A DNA stretch of 21,905 bases from JAVBSX01 sp031549565 (GTDB lineage Bacteria > Planctomycetota > Planctomycetia > Pirellulales > Thermoguttaceae): positions 1-21,905 of the forward strand of contig JAVBPO010000149.1 in assembly GCA_031549565.1 (NCBI GenBank), read 5' to 3'. The first letter of the stretch is position 1. Every line of letters starts with the position of its first letter. The position numbers and the translations under genes are program-made. The notes beneath the pieces are model-generated. The model saw only the letters and a list, made by a program, of their open reading frames with translations. It ran no database searches and was not told where the DNA came from. Shown in pieces: positions 15,101 through 21,528 of this stretch.

Positions 15101-17444
15101 GTTCCAGTCCGGTGATCGAGCCGTGCGAGCCCGGGGTTCCGAGTCCGCGATTGAGATCGCGATTGAGCGCTTCGACGAGAATATCGTTGACGAGCGAACT
15201 TTTTCCGGACCCGCTCACGCCGGTAATGCAAACGAATTTCCCCAGCGGAATCTTCACGTCGATCCCCTTGAGATTATTGTGCGTCGCCTTCTTCACCGTC
15301 AAAAACTTTCCGTTCCCGTCCCGTCTGATATTAGGAACTTCAATCTTGTCGGAGCCGGAGAGGTAGTTAAGAGTAGAAGACAGCGGACGGGGGACAGAGG
15401 ACAGGGGGGCTTGTTTTGATTCTTCTGATTTCTTTGAAATGGAATTCCTTTTCACATTTTTTGCAGCCGTTTTTTTTGCATTTAATTCCTGTCCTCTGTC
15501 CTCTGTCCTCTGTCCGCTAATTAATTCCTCGGGCCGCCCTTTCGCAACGATATGTCCGCCGTGGACGCCGGGGCCGGGACCGAAGTCGACGAGGTAGTCG
15601 GACGCGAGCATCGTCTCTTCGTCGTGCTCGACGACGATCACGGTGTTCCCCTGGTCCCGGAGCCGGGCAAGCGTCGCGAGGAGCCGGTCGTTGTCCCGCG
15701 GATGCAGGCCGATCGACGGTTCGTCCAAAATGTACAGCACGCCGACCAACCCGCTGCCGATTTGGCTCGCGAGCCGGATTCGCTGCAATTCGCCGCCGGA
15801 AAGCGTCGGGGCGGTCCGCGAAAGCGACAAGTATTCCAGTCCGACGTTGATTAAGAAACCGAGCCGGTTACGAATTTCCTTGAGCACTTCCTCGGCGATA
15901 ATTTTCCCGGACTCGGACAGCGTCAGTTCGCTGAAAAACTCCCGAATTTCGTTGATCGCAAGGGCGCTGAGCTGCGGGAGCGAGAAGAGTTTTCGGTCGG
16001 CAAAGAGCGGCGACTTGGACGCCGTTTCCAGTTTGAACGCCCGCGCCTGTTCGTTGAGCCGTTGCCCCTTGCAATAGCCGCACGGTATCACGCTCATGTA
16101 TTTTTCCATCGCGATCTTTTGCATCCGGCTGTTCGTTTCGCGGTACTGTTGGAGCATTTTCGGGATGATCCCTTCGTATTCGCCGCCCCATTTGTGTCCG
16201 GACGGGCCGCTTCGCCAAGTGAACGTGATGTGCTGCGCACCGGTTCCCCAGAGGATCGCGTCCCGGATTTTTTGCGGCAACTCCTCCCACGCCGATTCCA
16301 GGATCGTCCCGGCCGGCAACTTGTGGAGCCGTTCCAAGGTGTTCGCGACGCCATGAAAAATATGACGCCGCCAACGCCCGAGGTCTTTCCATTTTCCGAT
16401 CGGCTCGATACACCCCTGCTGGAACGATTTTCGCGGGTCGGGGATGAGCAGCTCCGGATCGAACGAATGGATGTCGCCGAGCCCGTCGCATTTCGGGCAC
16501 ATTCCCTGCGGCGAGTTGAAGCTGAACATCTGCGGCGTCGGCGGATCAAAACTGACACCACAAGAAGCGCAAGCGAATTTAGAAGACAGATGACAGAGGA
16601 CAGAGGACAGGGAAGAGGAACTTGCCGAATCCTCATTCTTCTCTTTTTCCCCCTTCTGCCGTCTGCCGTCCGTCGTCTGCCGACTCCCCTCCCTGATTTC
16701 CCGCCTGTCCTCTGTCCCCTGTCCTCCGTCCTCTAATATCAAGATATTCCCGTTCCCGATTTGCAATGCCCGTTCAACCGCTTCGGCGAGTCGGCTTCCG
16801 CCGGATCCTTTCTTTTCAAGACGGTCGATTACGACTTCGATGTCGTGTCGCATCTGTCGGTCGAGTTTCAGGTTGTCGCTCAACCGTACAATTTCCCCGT
16901 CGACCCGGGCGCGAAGGAAACCTTTCTTGAGCAATTCGGAAAACAGATCACGATGTTCCCCCTTTTGACCGCGAATCATCGGCGCGAGAATCATGTAGCG
17001 TGTCCCCTCGGACAGCGTTTCGATTCGGTCGATGATCTGTTGTTTCGTTTGCGCGGTAATCGGTTTATCGCAATGGGGGCAATACCCGGTCGCGACCCGG
17101 GCGAACAGGACGCGGAGAAAATCGTAAATTTCGGTGATCGTCCCAACGGTGGAGCGGGGATTCTGCCCGGCGGTTTTCTGCGAGATGGAGATCGACGGAC
17201 TCAATCCGGAAATCTGATCGACGTCCGGCTTGGGAAGCTGTCCGAGAAACTGCCGCGCAAAGCTCGACAGACTTTCGACGTACCGCCGCTGTCCTTCGGC
17301 GTAGAGCGTATCAAACGCGAGCGACGACTTTCCGCTCCCGCTCACGCCGGTGAAGCAGATCAGTTGGTTTCGCGGCAAAACCAAATCGATGTCCCGCAAA
17401 TTGTGTTCCCGGGCTCCTTTGACGACGATGTCGGATTGAGACAT
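12177..17444 (-). CDS. uvrA: UvrA excinuclease subunit, three-module form with in-frame repeat insertions
   Basis: A 1755-residue DNA damage sensor of nucleotide excision repair. Module I has Walker A GVSGSGKSS (33-41), a CPHC zinc site and signature LSGGELQRIRLA (from about 547) with LDEPSIGLH. Module II has Walker A (about 741), zinc finger CEAC...CTVC (about 839-867) and signature LSGGEAQRIKLA (about 928), but its Walker B reads LYLLAEPTTGLH (Ala958 for Asp). A second module I follows, with Walker A GPSGSGKSS (about 1121), CPQC, and LSGGETQRIRLA (about 1618) with LDEPTIGLH; it then ends, with no second module II. Ordinary UvrA is about 940 residues. Four palindromic elements add translated linkers near residues 237-288, 642-690, 1025-1096 and 1458-1506, all in expected loop or linker positions. 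The start ATG 17444 is chosen because the 40-residue upstream extension crosses the predicted promoter and the neighbour's terminator. Confidence 0.92.
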   Translation of the reverse strand: MSQSDIVVKGAREHNLRDIDLVLPRNQLICFTGVSGSGKSSLAFDTLYAEGQRRYVESLSSFARQFLGQLPKPDVDQISGLSPSISISQKTAGQNPRSTVGTITEIYDFLRVLFARVATGYCPHCDKPITAQTKQQIIDRIETLSEGTRYMILAPMIRGQKGEHRDLFSELLKKGFLRARVDGEIVRLSDNLKLDRQMRHDIEVVIDRLEKKGSGGSRLAEAVERALQIGNGNILILEDGGQGTEDRREIREGSRQTTDGRRQKGEKEKNEDSASSSSLSSVLCHLSSKFACASCGVSFDPPTPQMFSFNSPQGMCPKCDGLGDIHSFDPELLIPDPRKSFQQGCIEPIGKWKDLGRWRRHIFHGVANTLERLHKLPAGTILESAWEELPQKIRDAILWGTGAQHITFTWRSGPSGHKWGGEYEGIIPKMLQQYRETNSRMQKIAMEKYMSVIPCGYCKGQRLNEQARAFKLETASKSPLFADRKLFSLPQLSALAINEIREFFSELTLSESGKIIAEEVLKEIRNRLGFLINVGLEYLSLSRTAPTLSGGELQRIRLASQIGSGLVGVLYILDEPSIGLHPRDNDRLLATLARLRDQGNTVIVVEHDEETMLASDYLVDFGPGPGVHGGHIVAKGRPEELISGQRTEDRGQELNAKKTAAKNVKRNSISKKSEESKQAPLSSVPRPLSSTLNYLSGSDKIEVPNIRRDGNGKFLTVKKATHNNLKGIDVKIPLGKFVCITGVSGSGKSSLVNDILVEALNRDLNRGLGTPGSHGSITGLEHLDKMISIDQSPIGRGPHSNPATYTKVFDEIRKLFAELPDAKQKGYAQGRFSFNVAGGRCEACEGRGVKKLEMDFLADIWVPCTVCSGRRFNQETLGVKFKGKSIYQVLEMDIEEALEHFENIPKIKHYLQTLVDVGLGYMRLGQPSPTLSGGEAQRIKLAKELVKRSTGKTLYLLAEPTTGLHFADIKMLLKVLHNFVDAGNTVLVVEHNLDVIKTADWIIDLGPEGGAAGGRIVAEGTPEDVIMNYELGIAKKITNSKLRITNEEGQKKDSRPVSYTAQSLAKVLHKSTVSTPPKKSTSQKPIRNLEFVISNSLQVRGAEEHNLKNVSLEIPRERMTVFCGPSGSGKSSLAMDTIYAEGQRRYVESLSSYARQFVGQMQKPKVESIEGLSPAIAIEQKAASHSPRSTVGTVTEIHDYLRVLFARLGVPYCPQCDIPIGTQSLDEIVAKIMLLDPDKRLLIAAPLLVEVGHQYDALWNRLRENGFVRVRIDGITYKLEDAPEIDRRRKHDVEVIVDRIVLNEDRSGRSRISESVETALEWGGGVVHIVEVDPDKDETLWKTTKQSRQLSCEKCGRSFEPLTPHHFSFNSPLGWCPHCEGLGVQSGTNPMQLLHDPKLTLAQGAVALFPKPDSPLFPAMLDAFSRQTGVPTDVPFEQLDARFRRLIFHGTGEQWYEVRGQRAEDRGQEFENVNLTAKNVKKNSISKNSKDSKQETLSSVLYPLSSFSFQYKGLYPALEEAGRLVPSFRGRLEYMVDEVECSVCLGSRLRDDAAAVRFLGETMDQICRRPLGDLIELFEEWKPDEMERKVAGDLLTEIRNRIHFLIDVGLEYLTLSRPSPTLSGGETQRIRLAAQIGSGLVGVLYVLDEPTIGLHPRDNSKLIDALHKLRDLGNTLVLVEHDKEVIEGADTLIDFGPKAGKFGGEIVASGSPKSVAKNKESVTGPYLSGKKAIPIPKNRRLTPAQAASCPIKSPH
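12927..13070. repeat. Heptamer-arm palindromic element E3 inside uvrA (144 nt)
   Basis: The 31-nt arms at 12927-12957 and 13040-13070 are inverted copies built of GGACAGA units (imperfect), enclosing an 82-nt AT-rich core. It is translated in frame in uvrA: the first arm gives RGQRAEDRGQ, the core gives AKNVKKNSISK, and the second arm gives LSSVLYPLSS. It lies in the loop between GTGEQW and FQYKGL of the second N-terminal module. Confidence 0.88.
14157..14370. repeat. AT-rich heptamer-arm palindromic element E4 between the UvrA modules
   Basis: A perfect 25-nt inverted repeat (14166-14190 and 14313-14337) is made of AATTACG-type 7-nt units. Further degenerate units extend it to about 14157 and 14370 (AATTCAT copies near 14352-14367). 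It is translated as the linker between the complete UvrA and its extra half: one arm gives NSKLRITNE, the other RNLEFVISNS. Outer borders are approximate. Confidence 0.8.
15375..15518. repeat. Heptamer-arm palindromic element E2 inside uvrA (144 nt)
   Basis: The 31-nt arms at 15375-15405 and 15488-15518 are inverted copies of GGACAGA units; the right arm holds four nearly perfect units. The 82-nt core aligns with that of E3 (similar by eye, roughly two-thirds to three-quarters identical). It is translated in the same frame as E3: SGQRTEDRGQ, then AKNVKRNSISK, then LSSVPRPLSS. It lies in the linker between UvrA modules I and II. Confidence 0.88.
16581..16734. repeat. Heptamer-arm palindromic element E1 inside uvrA (about 154 nt)
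   Basis: The 31-nt arms at 16581-16611 and 16704-16734 are inverted GGACAGA-type arrays with about 5 mismatches. The core differs from E2/E3 and contains another 7-nt array, CTGCCGT-like, at 16656-16683. It is translated as EDGGQGTEDRR, a charged stretch and LSSVLCHLSS. The first arm is read in a different frame from that used in E2/E3 but remains open. It lies just before the CASC zinc site of module I. Confidence 0.85.
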
Positions 17445-17484
17445 GAAAGTGTTCGAAGAGATTTTTGGTAAAAAACAACCCATT

Positions 17485-17512
17485 ATTTTACCGCGAAAAC
17501 CAGCTCCGGCAA
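17485..17512 (-). promoter_or_regulatory. Candidate sigma70-type promoter of uvrA
   Basis: On the minus strand TTGCCG (17512-17507) and TAAAAT (17490-17485, 5 of 6 matches) are separated by 16 nt. Transcription would begin near 17478, about 33 nt before ATG 17444. No LexA-type box was recognised. Confidence 0.45.
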
Positions 17513-17546
17513 TCGGCGTTCTTCTTCTCCAAAATCCGACCGTCGC

Positions 17547-17596
17547 AAAAAATAAGAGGGTCACCCTTCGACTGGATCGGAAGGGAAACCCTCTTT
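17547..17596 (-). terminator. Intrinsic terminator of the PEP-CTERM gene
   Basis: Nested stems GAGGGT/ACCCTC (17556-17561 with 17588-17593) and CCCTTC/GAAGGG (17564-17569 with 17580-17585) are followed on the minus strand by TTATTTTTT. It lies about 35 nt past the PEP-CTERM stop and insulates uvrA from it. Confidence 0.82.
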
Positions 17597-17627
17597 ATTT
17601 CGCAAGATTTGAAACGAACGCTTCAAA

Positions 17628-18275
17628 CTACTTGTTGCGGAAACGACGAGCCATCGGAAGACCCAACGCGCCGAGTCCAAGCAAAATCAACGTCGCCGGT
17701 TCCGGAGTGGCGTCCGGGGCGGTGCTTTCCGCCATGAAGCAAACACCGATATTGTTGGAGCCAGAACTGGTAGTATCCACGGAAAACGTCAAGGTGTTCT
17801 CACCTTTGAGCATATAGTCCAAAACAAAAGTGACGATTCCTTCGTTATCAGGGCCGGTCAAGTCGGAATAAAGTTCATGACCGTTGAGTTCGAACGCGAT
17901 AATACCAGTAGAAGACGTGTTCCAAAAAAACATATCGAATGTTCCCGATGCTAACTCGCTAAGCTCAAAGGTTGTCGTCATGGTGTAAACACCGGGTGAT
18001 CCACTCCAACTAAAATACTCATCTGCCGGTGGCGCGGTTTTCATTACAGCATCTACTCCAACCAAACTCCAGTACGCTTTATCCAAGTAATCGTACTGGT
18101 AGTTCCCCTTGGCAATGGCAGTTCCAAACAAGTCAGTAATGTTCCACGATCCATCTTCAGCGGAAATCGTGCCATTGACCGCGTCATAGTCGGTCGTCCC
18201 AACGACGTCCGCGTTCGCGTTAGCGGCGAAAAGCATCATGGCGCCCAAAGCACAAGAAATCAAAATTTTCTTCAT
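17628..18275 (-). CDS. PEP-CTERM sorting-signal protein
   Basis: A 215-residue exported protein. It begins with a signal peptide (MKKILISCALGA..., likely cleaved after ANA near residue 22) and ends in a PEP-CTERM tail: PEPATLILLGLGALG, a hydrophobic helix, then ARRFRNK. Such tails are processed by an exosortase at the inner membrane, and the proteins usually go to the cell surface or exopolysaccharide matrix. The body is beta-rich with NGHELYSD and LKGENTLTFSVDTT, suggestive of a galactose-binding-like jelly roll, which is an inference. Of three in-frame ATGs, the one at 18275 is chosen because AAAAAGG (18291-18285) is 9 nt upstream of it and directly abuts the first ATG. No exosortase gene is nearby. 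It has its own promoter, long leader and terminator. Confidence 0.88.
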   Translation of the reverse strand: MKKILISCALGAMMLFAANANADVVGTTDYDAVNGTISAEDGSWNITDLFGTAIAKGNYQYDYLDKAYWSLVGVDAVMKTAPPADEYFSWSGSPGVYTMTTTFELSELASGTFDMFFWNTSSTGIIAFELNGHELYSDLTGPDNEGIVTFVLDYMLKGENTLTFSVDTTSSGSNNIGVCFMAESTAPDATPEPATLILLGLGALGLPMARRFRNK

Positions 18276-18412
18276 AATCATCATCCTTTTTGTAAAATTA
18301 TCCCAATTCGCTCAGTTGACGGACCATCCGTCAGGGCCCTCAAGCGAATCGTCGTCGGTCCTAACTCAGTACATCATTACTGTGGCCGACGGGATCACCT
18401 CAGCGTAATCCG
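18276..18412 (-). ncRNA. Structured 5' leader of the PEP-CTERM gene (candidate cis-regulatory RNA)
   Basis: A leader of about 137 nt between the predicted transcription start and ATG 18275. Hairpin B: CGTCGG (18353-18358) with CCGACG (18386-18391), capped by CAGTA/TACTG (18367-18371 with 18378-18382). Hairpin A: ATTCGCT (18306-18312) with AGCGAAT (18343-18349), enclosing GACGGA/TCCGTC (18318-18323 with 18327-18332). It does not match any riboswitch consensus I can recall. Confidence 0.5.
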
Positions 18413-18418
18413 TTCCGG

Positions 18419-18446
18419 ATATTACGGAAACGTCACAAAAAGTCAA
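18419..18446 (-). promoter_or_regulatory. Candidate sigma70-type promoter of the PEP-CTERM gene
   Basis: The minus strand has TTGACT (18446-18441, 5 of 6) and TAATAT (18424-18419, 4 of 6) with a 16-nt spacer. The inferred start is near 18412. Confidence 0.5.
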
Positions 18447-18981
18447 CCGGCTTTGCTTCGATTTTGAAGCAGAAATATTTTCGCCACACTTTTGTGTATT
18501 TATGAATTGTGATACTGCTCGTAAAAACGGGCCGTTTTTTAAGATTTCGCAAAAAATAATCTTAATAAAAGGGGCGAAAAAATTTCAAAGAAATTTGTTT
18601 AATTTTTTCTTATAATGTCACAAAGATTAGTAAATATTGTAAGTTTTGCTGCAAAAACGAGGGTAATTTCGTTTTGACAGGATTTACAGAATGGACAGGA
18701 TTTCGCCCCGTCGGGGCTGAGAATTCCTCTTCAGGCCAAAAAACGAAGTCTCCGCCCGATTGACTTTTACTTCGGCGTCCAATACATTGAACTCAGTTTC
18801 CTTTTAGGAAGCGTTTTACGTCTTTTGTCGATAACACTGCACCAAATTAACCAGACAGCAAGGCGGCGCTCCCGGTTCGCACCGGGGCGTCGGCCAATGT
18901 GTCTGGTGCCGGTGCAGGTGTGTGATCCGTTGGTTCGGCGCTCCGACTTTTCCGGAGTCTTTTCCCCATTGCCGAGCCGCT
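18447..18981. other. AT-rich intergenic region upstream of comEC
   Basis: No gene was recognised. About 18480-18660 is strongly AT-rich with A- and T-tracts and a loose inverted pair (AAGATT at about 18540, AATCTT at about 18558). Then come a 9-nt-period repeat at 18676-18702 and a small hairpin GCCCC-GTC-GGGGC at 18705-18717. The comEC promoter should lie in the last 200 nt but no convincing boxes were seen. Confidence 0.5.
18676..18702 (+). repeat. 9-nt-period repeat (GACAGGATT family)
   Basis: Three contiguous 9-nt units, GACAGGATT, TACAGAATG and GACAGGATT. It is the same family as the blocks at 4864-4890 and 5097-5123. Confidence 0.65.
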
Positions 18982-21528
18982 ATGAAGTCCGATCCGCTGG
19001 CGATCTGTCTGCTGTTCGCCTGTTCGGGGATTCTCGCGGACCGGTTTCTCGGCCTTTCCGCCGGACTCTGGTTGGCTCTGCTCGTTGTTTCGCTTCTCCT
19101 GTGGTTCACGGTTCGTTTCCGCTTTGCCGCGATTTTCGTTTTGCTTGGAATTTTCGCGGCGTTCGGGTTTTGGCATCACGATTACTGGAACCGCTTTGAA
19201 GCCGACGACATCGGTTTTTTCGCGATGTCGGATCCGCAACCCGTCTGTCTGCGGGGCGAGGTCGTCGAATCGGCGTACCGTATTCCCGCCCCGCCGCCGG
19301 ATCCGGGGCAACCGATTGCCGCTGCCGAAAAAATCGGTTTCACGCTCCGCGTGAGGCAAGTGCGCGACGGCGATTCCTGGCAGCCGGCGTCAGGACGAAC
19401 GGCGGTTTATGTCGACGGCGGCCGCGAACTTCCGAGGTACGGCGATTCGCTCCTGATTTACGGAACGCTTTCCGCACCGCAGGGACAACGCAACCCGGCC
19501 GACTCCGACCCGCGGAACCGCCTCAAATGCCGCCGGATTCTCGCCGTCGTTTACGTCGATTCCGACCATTCCTGGTCCGTGGAACACAAGGGAAGATTGT
19601 CGTTCATGCGGCTCCTGGAATCGATTCGCCGAAACGCCCAAGCGAATTTGAAACGATCTATGACCGAGGCCGGTTCCCCGCTCGCGGTCGCAATGGTCCT
19701 CGGATTCCGCGAAGACGTTCCCGACGAAACGCAACAGACGCTGCTGGAAACCGGGACGATGCACATTCTCGCGATCAGCGGAATGCATGTCGCCCTGATC
19801 GCCGGGTGTTTTGCCGGGTTGTTTCGGATCCTGATGGTTCCACGCCGTAAAGCCGCGCTTTGGCTCGTCGTCGTGATTCTGTTTTACTTTTCGTTGACCG
19901 ACCTGCGTCCCCCGGCGCTGCGGGCGACGGTTCTGATCTGCGTCGCGTCGTTTGCCGTTTACTTTTTTCAGAAGCCGTTTGCGATCAACTCGCTTTGCAT
20001 CACGGCATTTGTCGTACTGATTCGCAATCCGACCGACCTGTTTCAGTTCGGGGCGCAACTGTCGTTCCTCGCGACCTCGGCGTTTCTTTGGTGTCCGTCG
20101 GTGGAGCCGTTGTTCAAAAAGTACAAAATTCTTTTCTCCGAACGACGCGCGGAAAATTCCCGAGCGAAGTTCGGGAGTACGGCGATTCGGATGCTTCAAC
20201 TCGGTTCGCTCTCCTTCCTTGAAACCGTCGTACAGCTTTTCGTCGTCAGTTTTTGTATCACGGCGGTTACGCTGCCGTTGATCGCGGACAATATTCATCT
20301 GATCACGCCGGTCGGGCTGCTGGTCAATCCGCTCCTATGGATTCCGTTGACGCTTGCCCTTTTGAGCAGTTTCGCGACGATGATTTTCGCATGGGTTTTT
20401 CCGCCGCTCGCGATCCTGTTCGGCGCGGTCGGTTCCCTCGGTTTCGCGGCTTTGGAAGCGATGCTCCACTTTTTTCACGGGATTCCCTGCGGGCATTTCT
20501 GGAGTCCCGGTCCGCCGGTTTGGTGGTTGGTCGGGTTTTACGGCGCGGTAATCCTGTTGACGCTTTTCCCCGCGCTCCGGCCGCGACGACGCCTGGTTTT
20601 ATGCGGTTTCGCGGCTTGGTGTTTCGTCGGCGGAATCGGCGGCTTTCTCGTTCAGTGGGAACGTCAATTCGCGGATCGTCTGGAAATCGACGTGTTGAGC
20701 GTCGGGCATGGTGCCGCCGTTTTCGTACTCACGCCGGACGGAAAAGCGGTGTTGTGCGATGCCGGTTGCTTTTCCCGCCCGATTGTCGCGGCGAATACCA
20801 TCTCGCGACGTTTATGGAAAGCGGGCAAGAGCCGGATCGACGCCGTCGTTCTTTCCCACGCGGACACGGACCATTACAACACGATCCCGGAATTGGCGAA
20901 GCGATTTTCGATTGACGCGGTTTACGTTTCGCCGTACATGTTCGACAAAACGAACCCGGCGGTCCGGTATCTGGAAACCACACTCCGGCAGCGGAGAATC
21001 CCGGTTCGAATTCTCGCGGCGGGTGATACCGTCGACGTGAGTCGGAAAACGACGTTTACCGTCTTACATCCGCACGAAAAGCCCGCGGAACAGGAGCCGG
21101 AAAATCTGCACACGAATTCGACGAGCCTGGTTCTGCTGGTCGAGCATCTTGGCAAGCAGATACTTCTCCCCGGCGATTTGGAAACGAAAAAAGCGTCGTT
21201 GGAGATCAACTTTTTGGAACGGGAACCGATTCAGTGCGACGTGTTGATGGTTCCACACCATGGGGGAAACTCGAACCTGACCGAACCGCTGTTGAACTGG
21301 TGCAAGCCGGAAACGCTCTGGATCAGCGGCGGCAAGTTCACGTACAAGCCGGAACTGGTTCAAGGGTTCCGCGACCGCGGATACGGGGTCTTTCACACGC
21401 TCGAAGACGGTTGCCTTCGATGGCGAATCGACCGCAACGGGAGTAGGATGGACACACCGTATAAGAGGATGCCAAACAAACCAGGAACGATTTCCGATGA
21501 GAATCACCTACGCGAACAGCCGGATTGA
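18982..21528 (+). CDS. comEC: ComEC/Rec2-family DNA uptake channel protein
   Basis: An 848-residue inner-membrane protein that takes single-stranded DNA into the cytoplasm during natural transformation. The N-terminal part has several membrane helices and a soluble DUF4131-type region (about 70-200). The competence domain (about 235-560) carries GTMHILAISGMHVALIAG from about residue 257 and RPPALRATVL. The C-terminal metallo-beta-lactamase-like domain (about 590-830) has DVLSVGHGAAVFV, LSHADTDH (about 624-631), LPGDLE and VPHHGGNS (about 757), so metal-binding residues are retained. The start is ATG 18982, which puts a membrane helix at the N-terminus; a GTG at 18922 would add 20 residues unlike the family. 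The last 30 or so residues after LRWRIDRNG look like read-through and overlap the next gene by 32 nt. No other competence gene is nearby. Confidence 0.9.
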   Translation: MKSDPLAICLLFACSGILADRFLGLSAGLWLALLVVSLLLWFTVRFRFAAIFVLLGIFAAFGFWHHDYWNRFEADDIGFFAMSDPQPVCLRGEVVESAYRIPAPPPDPGQPIAAAEKIGFTLRVRQVRDGDSWQPASGRTAVYVDGGRELPRYGDSLLIYGTLSAPQGQRNPADSDPRNRLKCRRILAVVYVDSDHSWSVEHKGRLSFMRLLESIRRNAQANLKRSMTEAGSPLAVAMVLGFREDVPDETQQTLLETGTMHILAISGMHVALIAGCFAGLFRILMVPRRKAALWLVVVILFYFSLTDLRPPALRATVLICVASFAVYFFQKPFAINSLCITAFVVLIRNPTDLFQFGAQLSFLATSAFLWCPSVEPLFKKYKILFSERRAENSRAKFGSTAIRMLQLGSLSFLETVVQLFVVSFCITAVTLPLIADNIHLITPVGLLVNPLLWIPLTLALLSSFATMIFAWVFPPLAILFGAVGSLGFAALEAMLHFFHGIPCGHFWSPGPPVWWLVGFYGAVILLTLFPALRPRRRLVLCGFAAWCFVGGIGGFLVQWERQFADRLEIDVLSVGHGAAVFVLTPDGKAVLCDAGCFSRPIVAANTISRRLWKAGKSRIDAVVLSHADTDHYNTIPELAKRFSIDAVYVSPYMFDKTNPAVRYLETTLRQRRIPVRILAAGDTVDVSRKTTFTVLHPHEKPAEQEPENLHTNSTSLVLLVEHLGKQILLPGDLETKKASLEINFLEREPIQCDVLMVPHHGGNSNLTEPLLNWCKPETLWISGGKFTYKPELVQGFRDRGYGVFHTLEDGCLRWRIDRNGSRMDTPYKRMPNKPGTISDENHLREQPD

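Noticed and set aside
12927..16734. GGACAGA arrays considered as a CRISPR array or simple microsatellite
   Set aside because: There are no regular repeat-spacer units. The arms occur as inverted pairs around a core, which fits neither CRISPR nor slippage.
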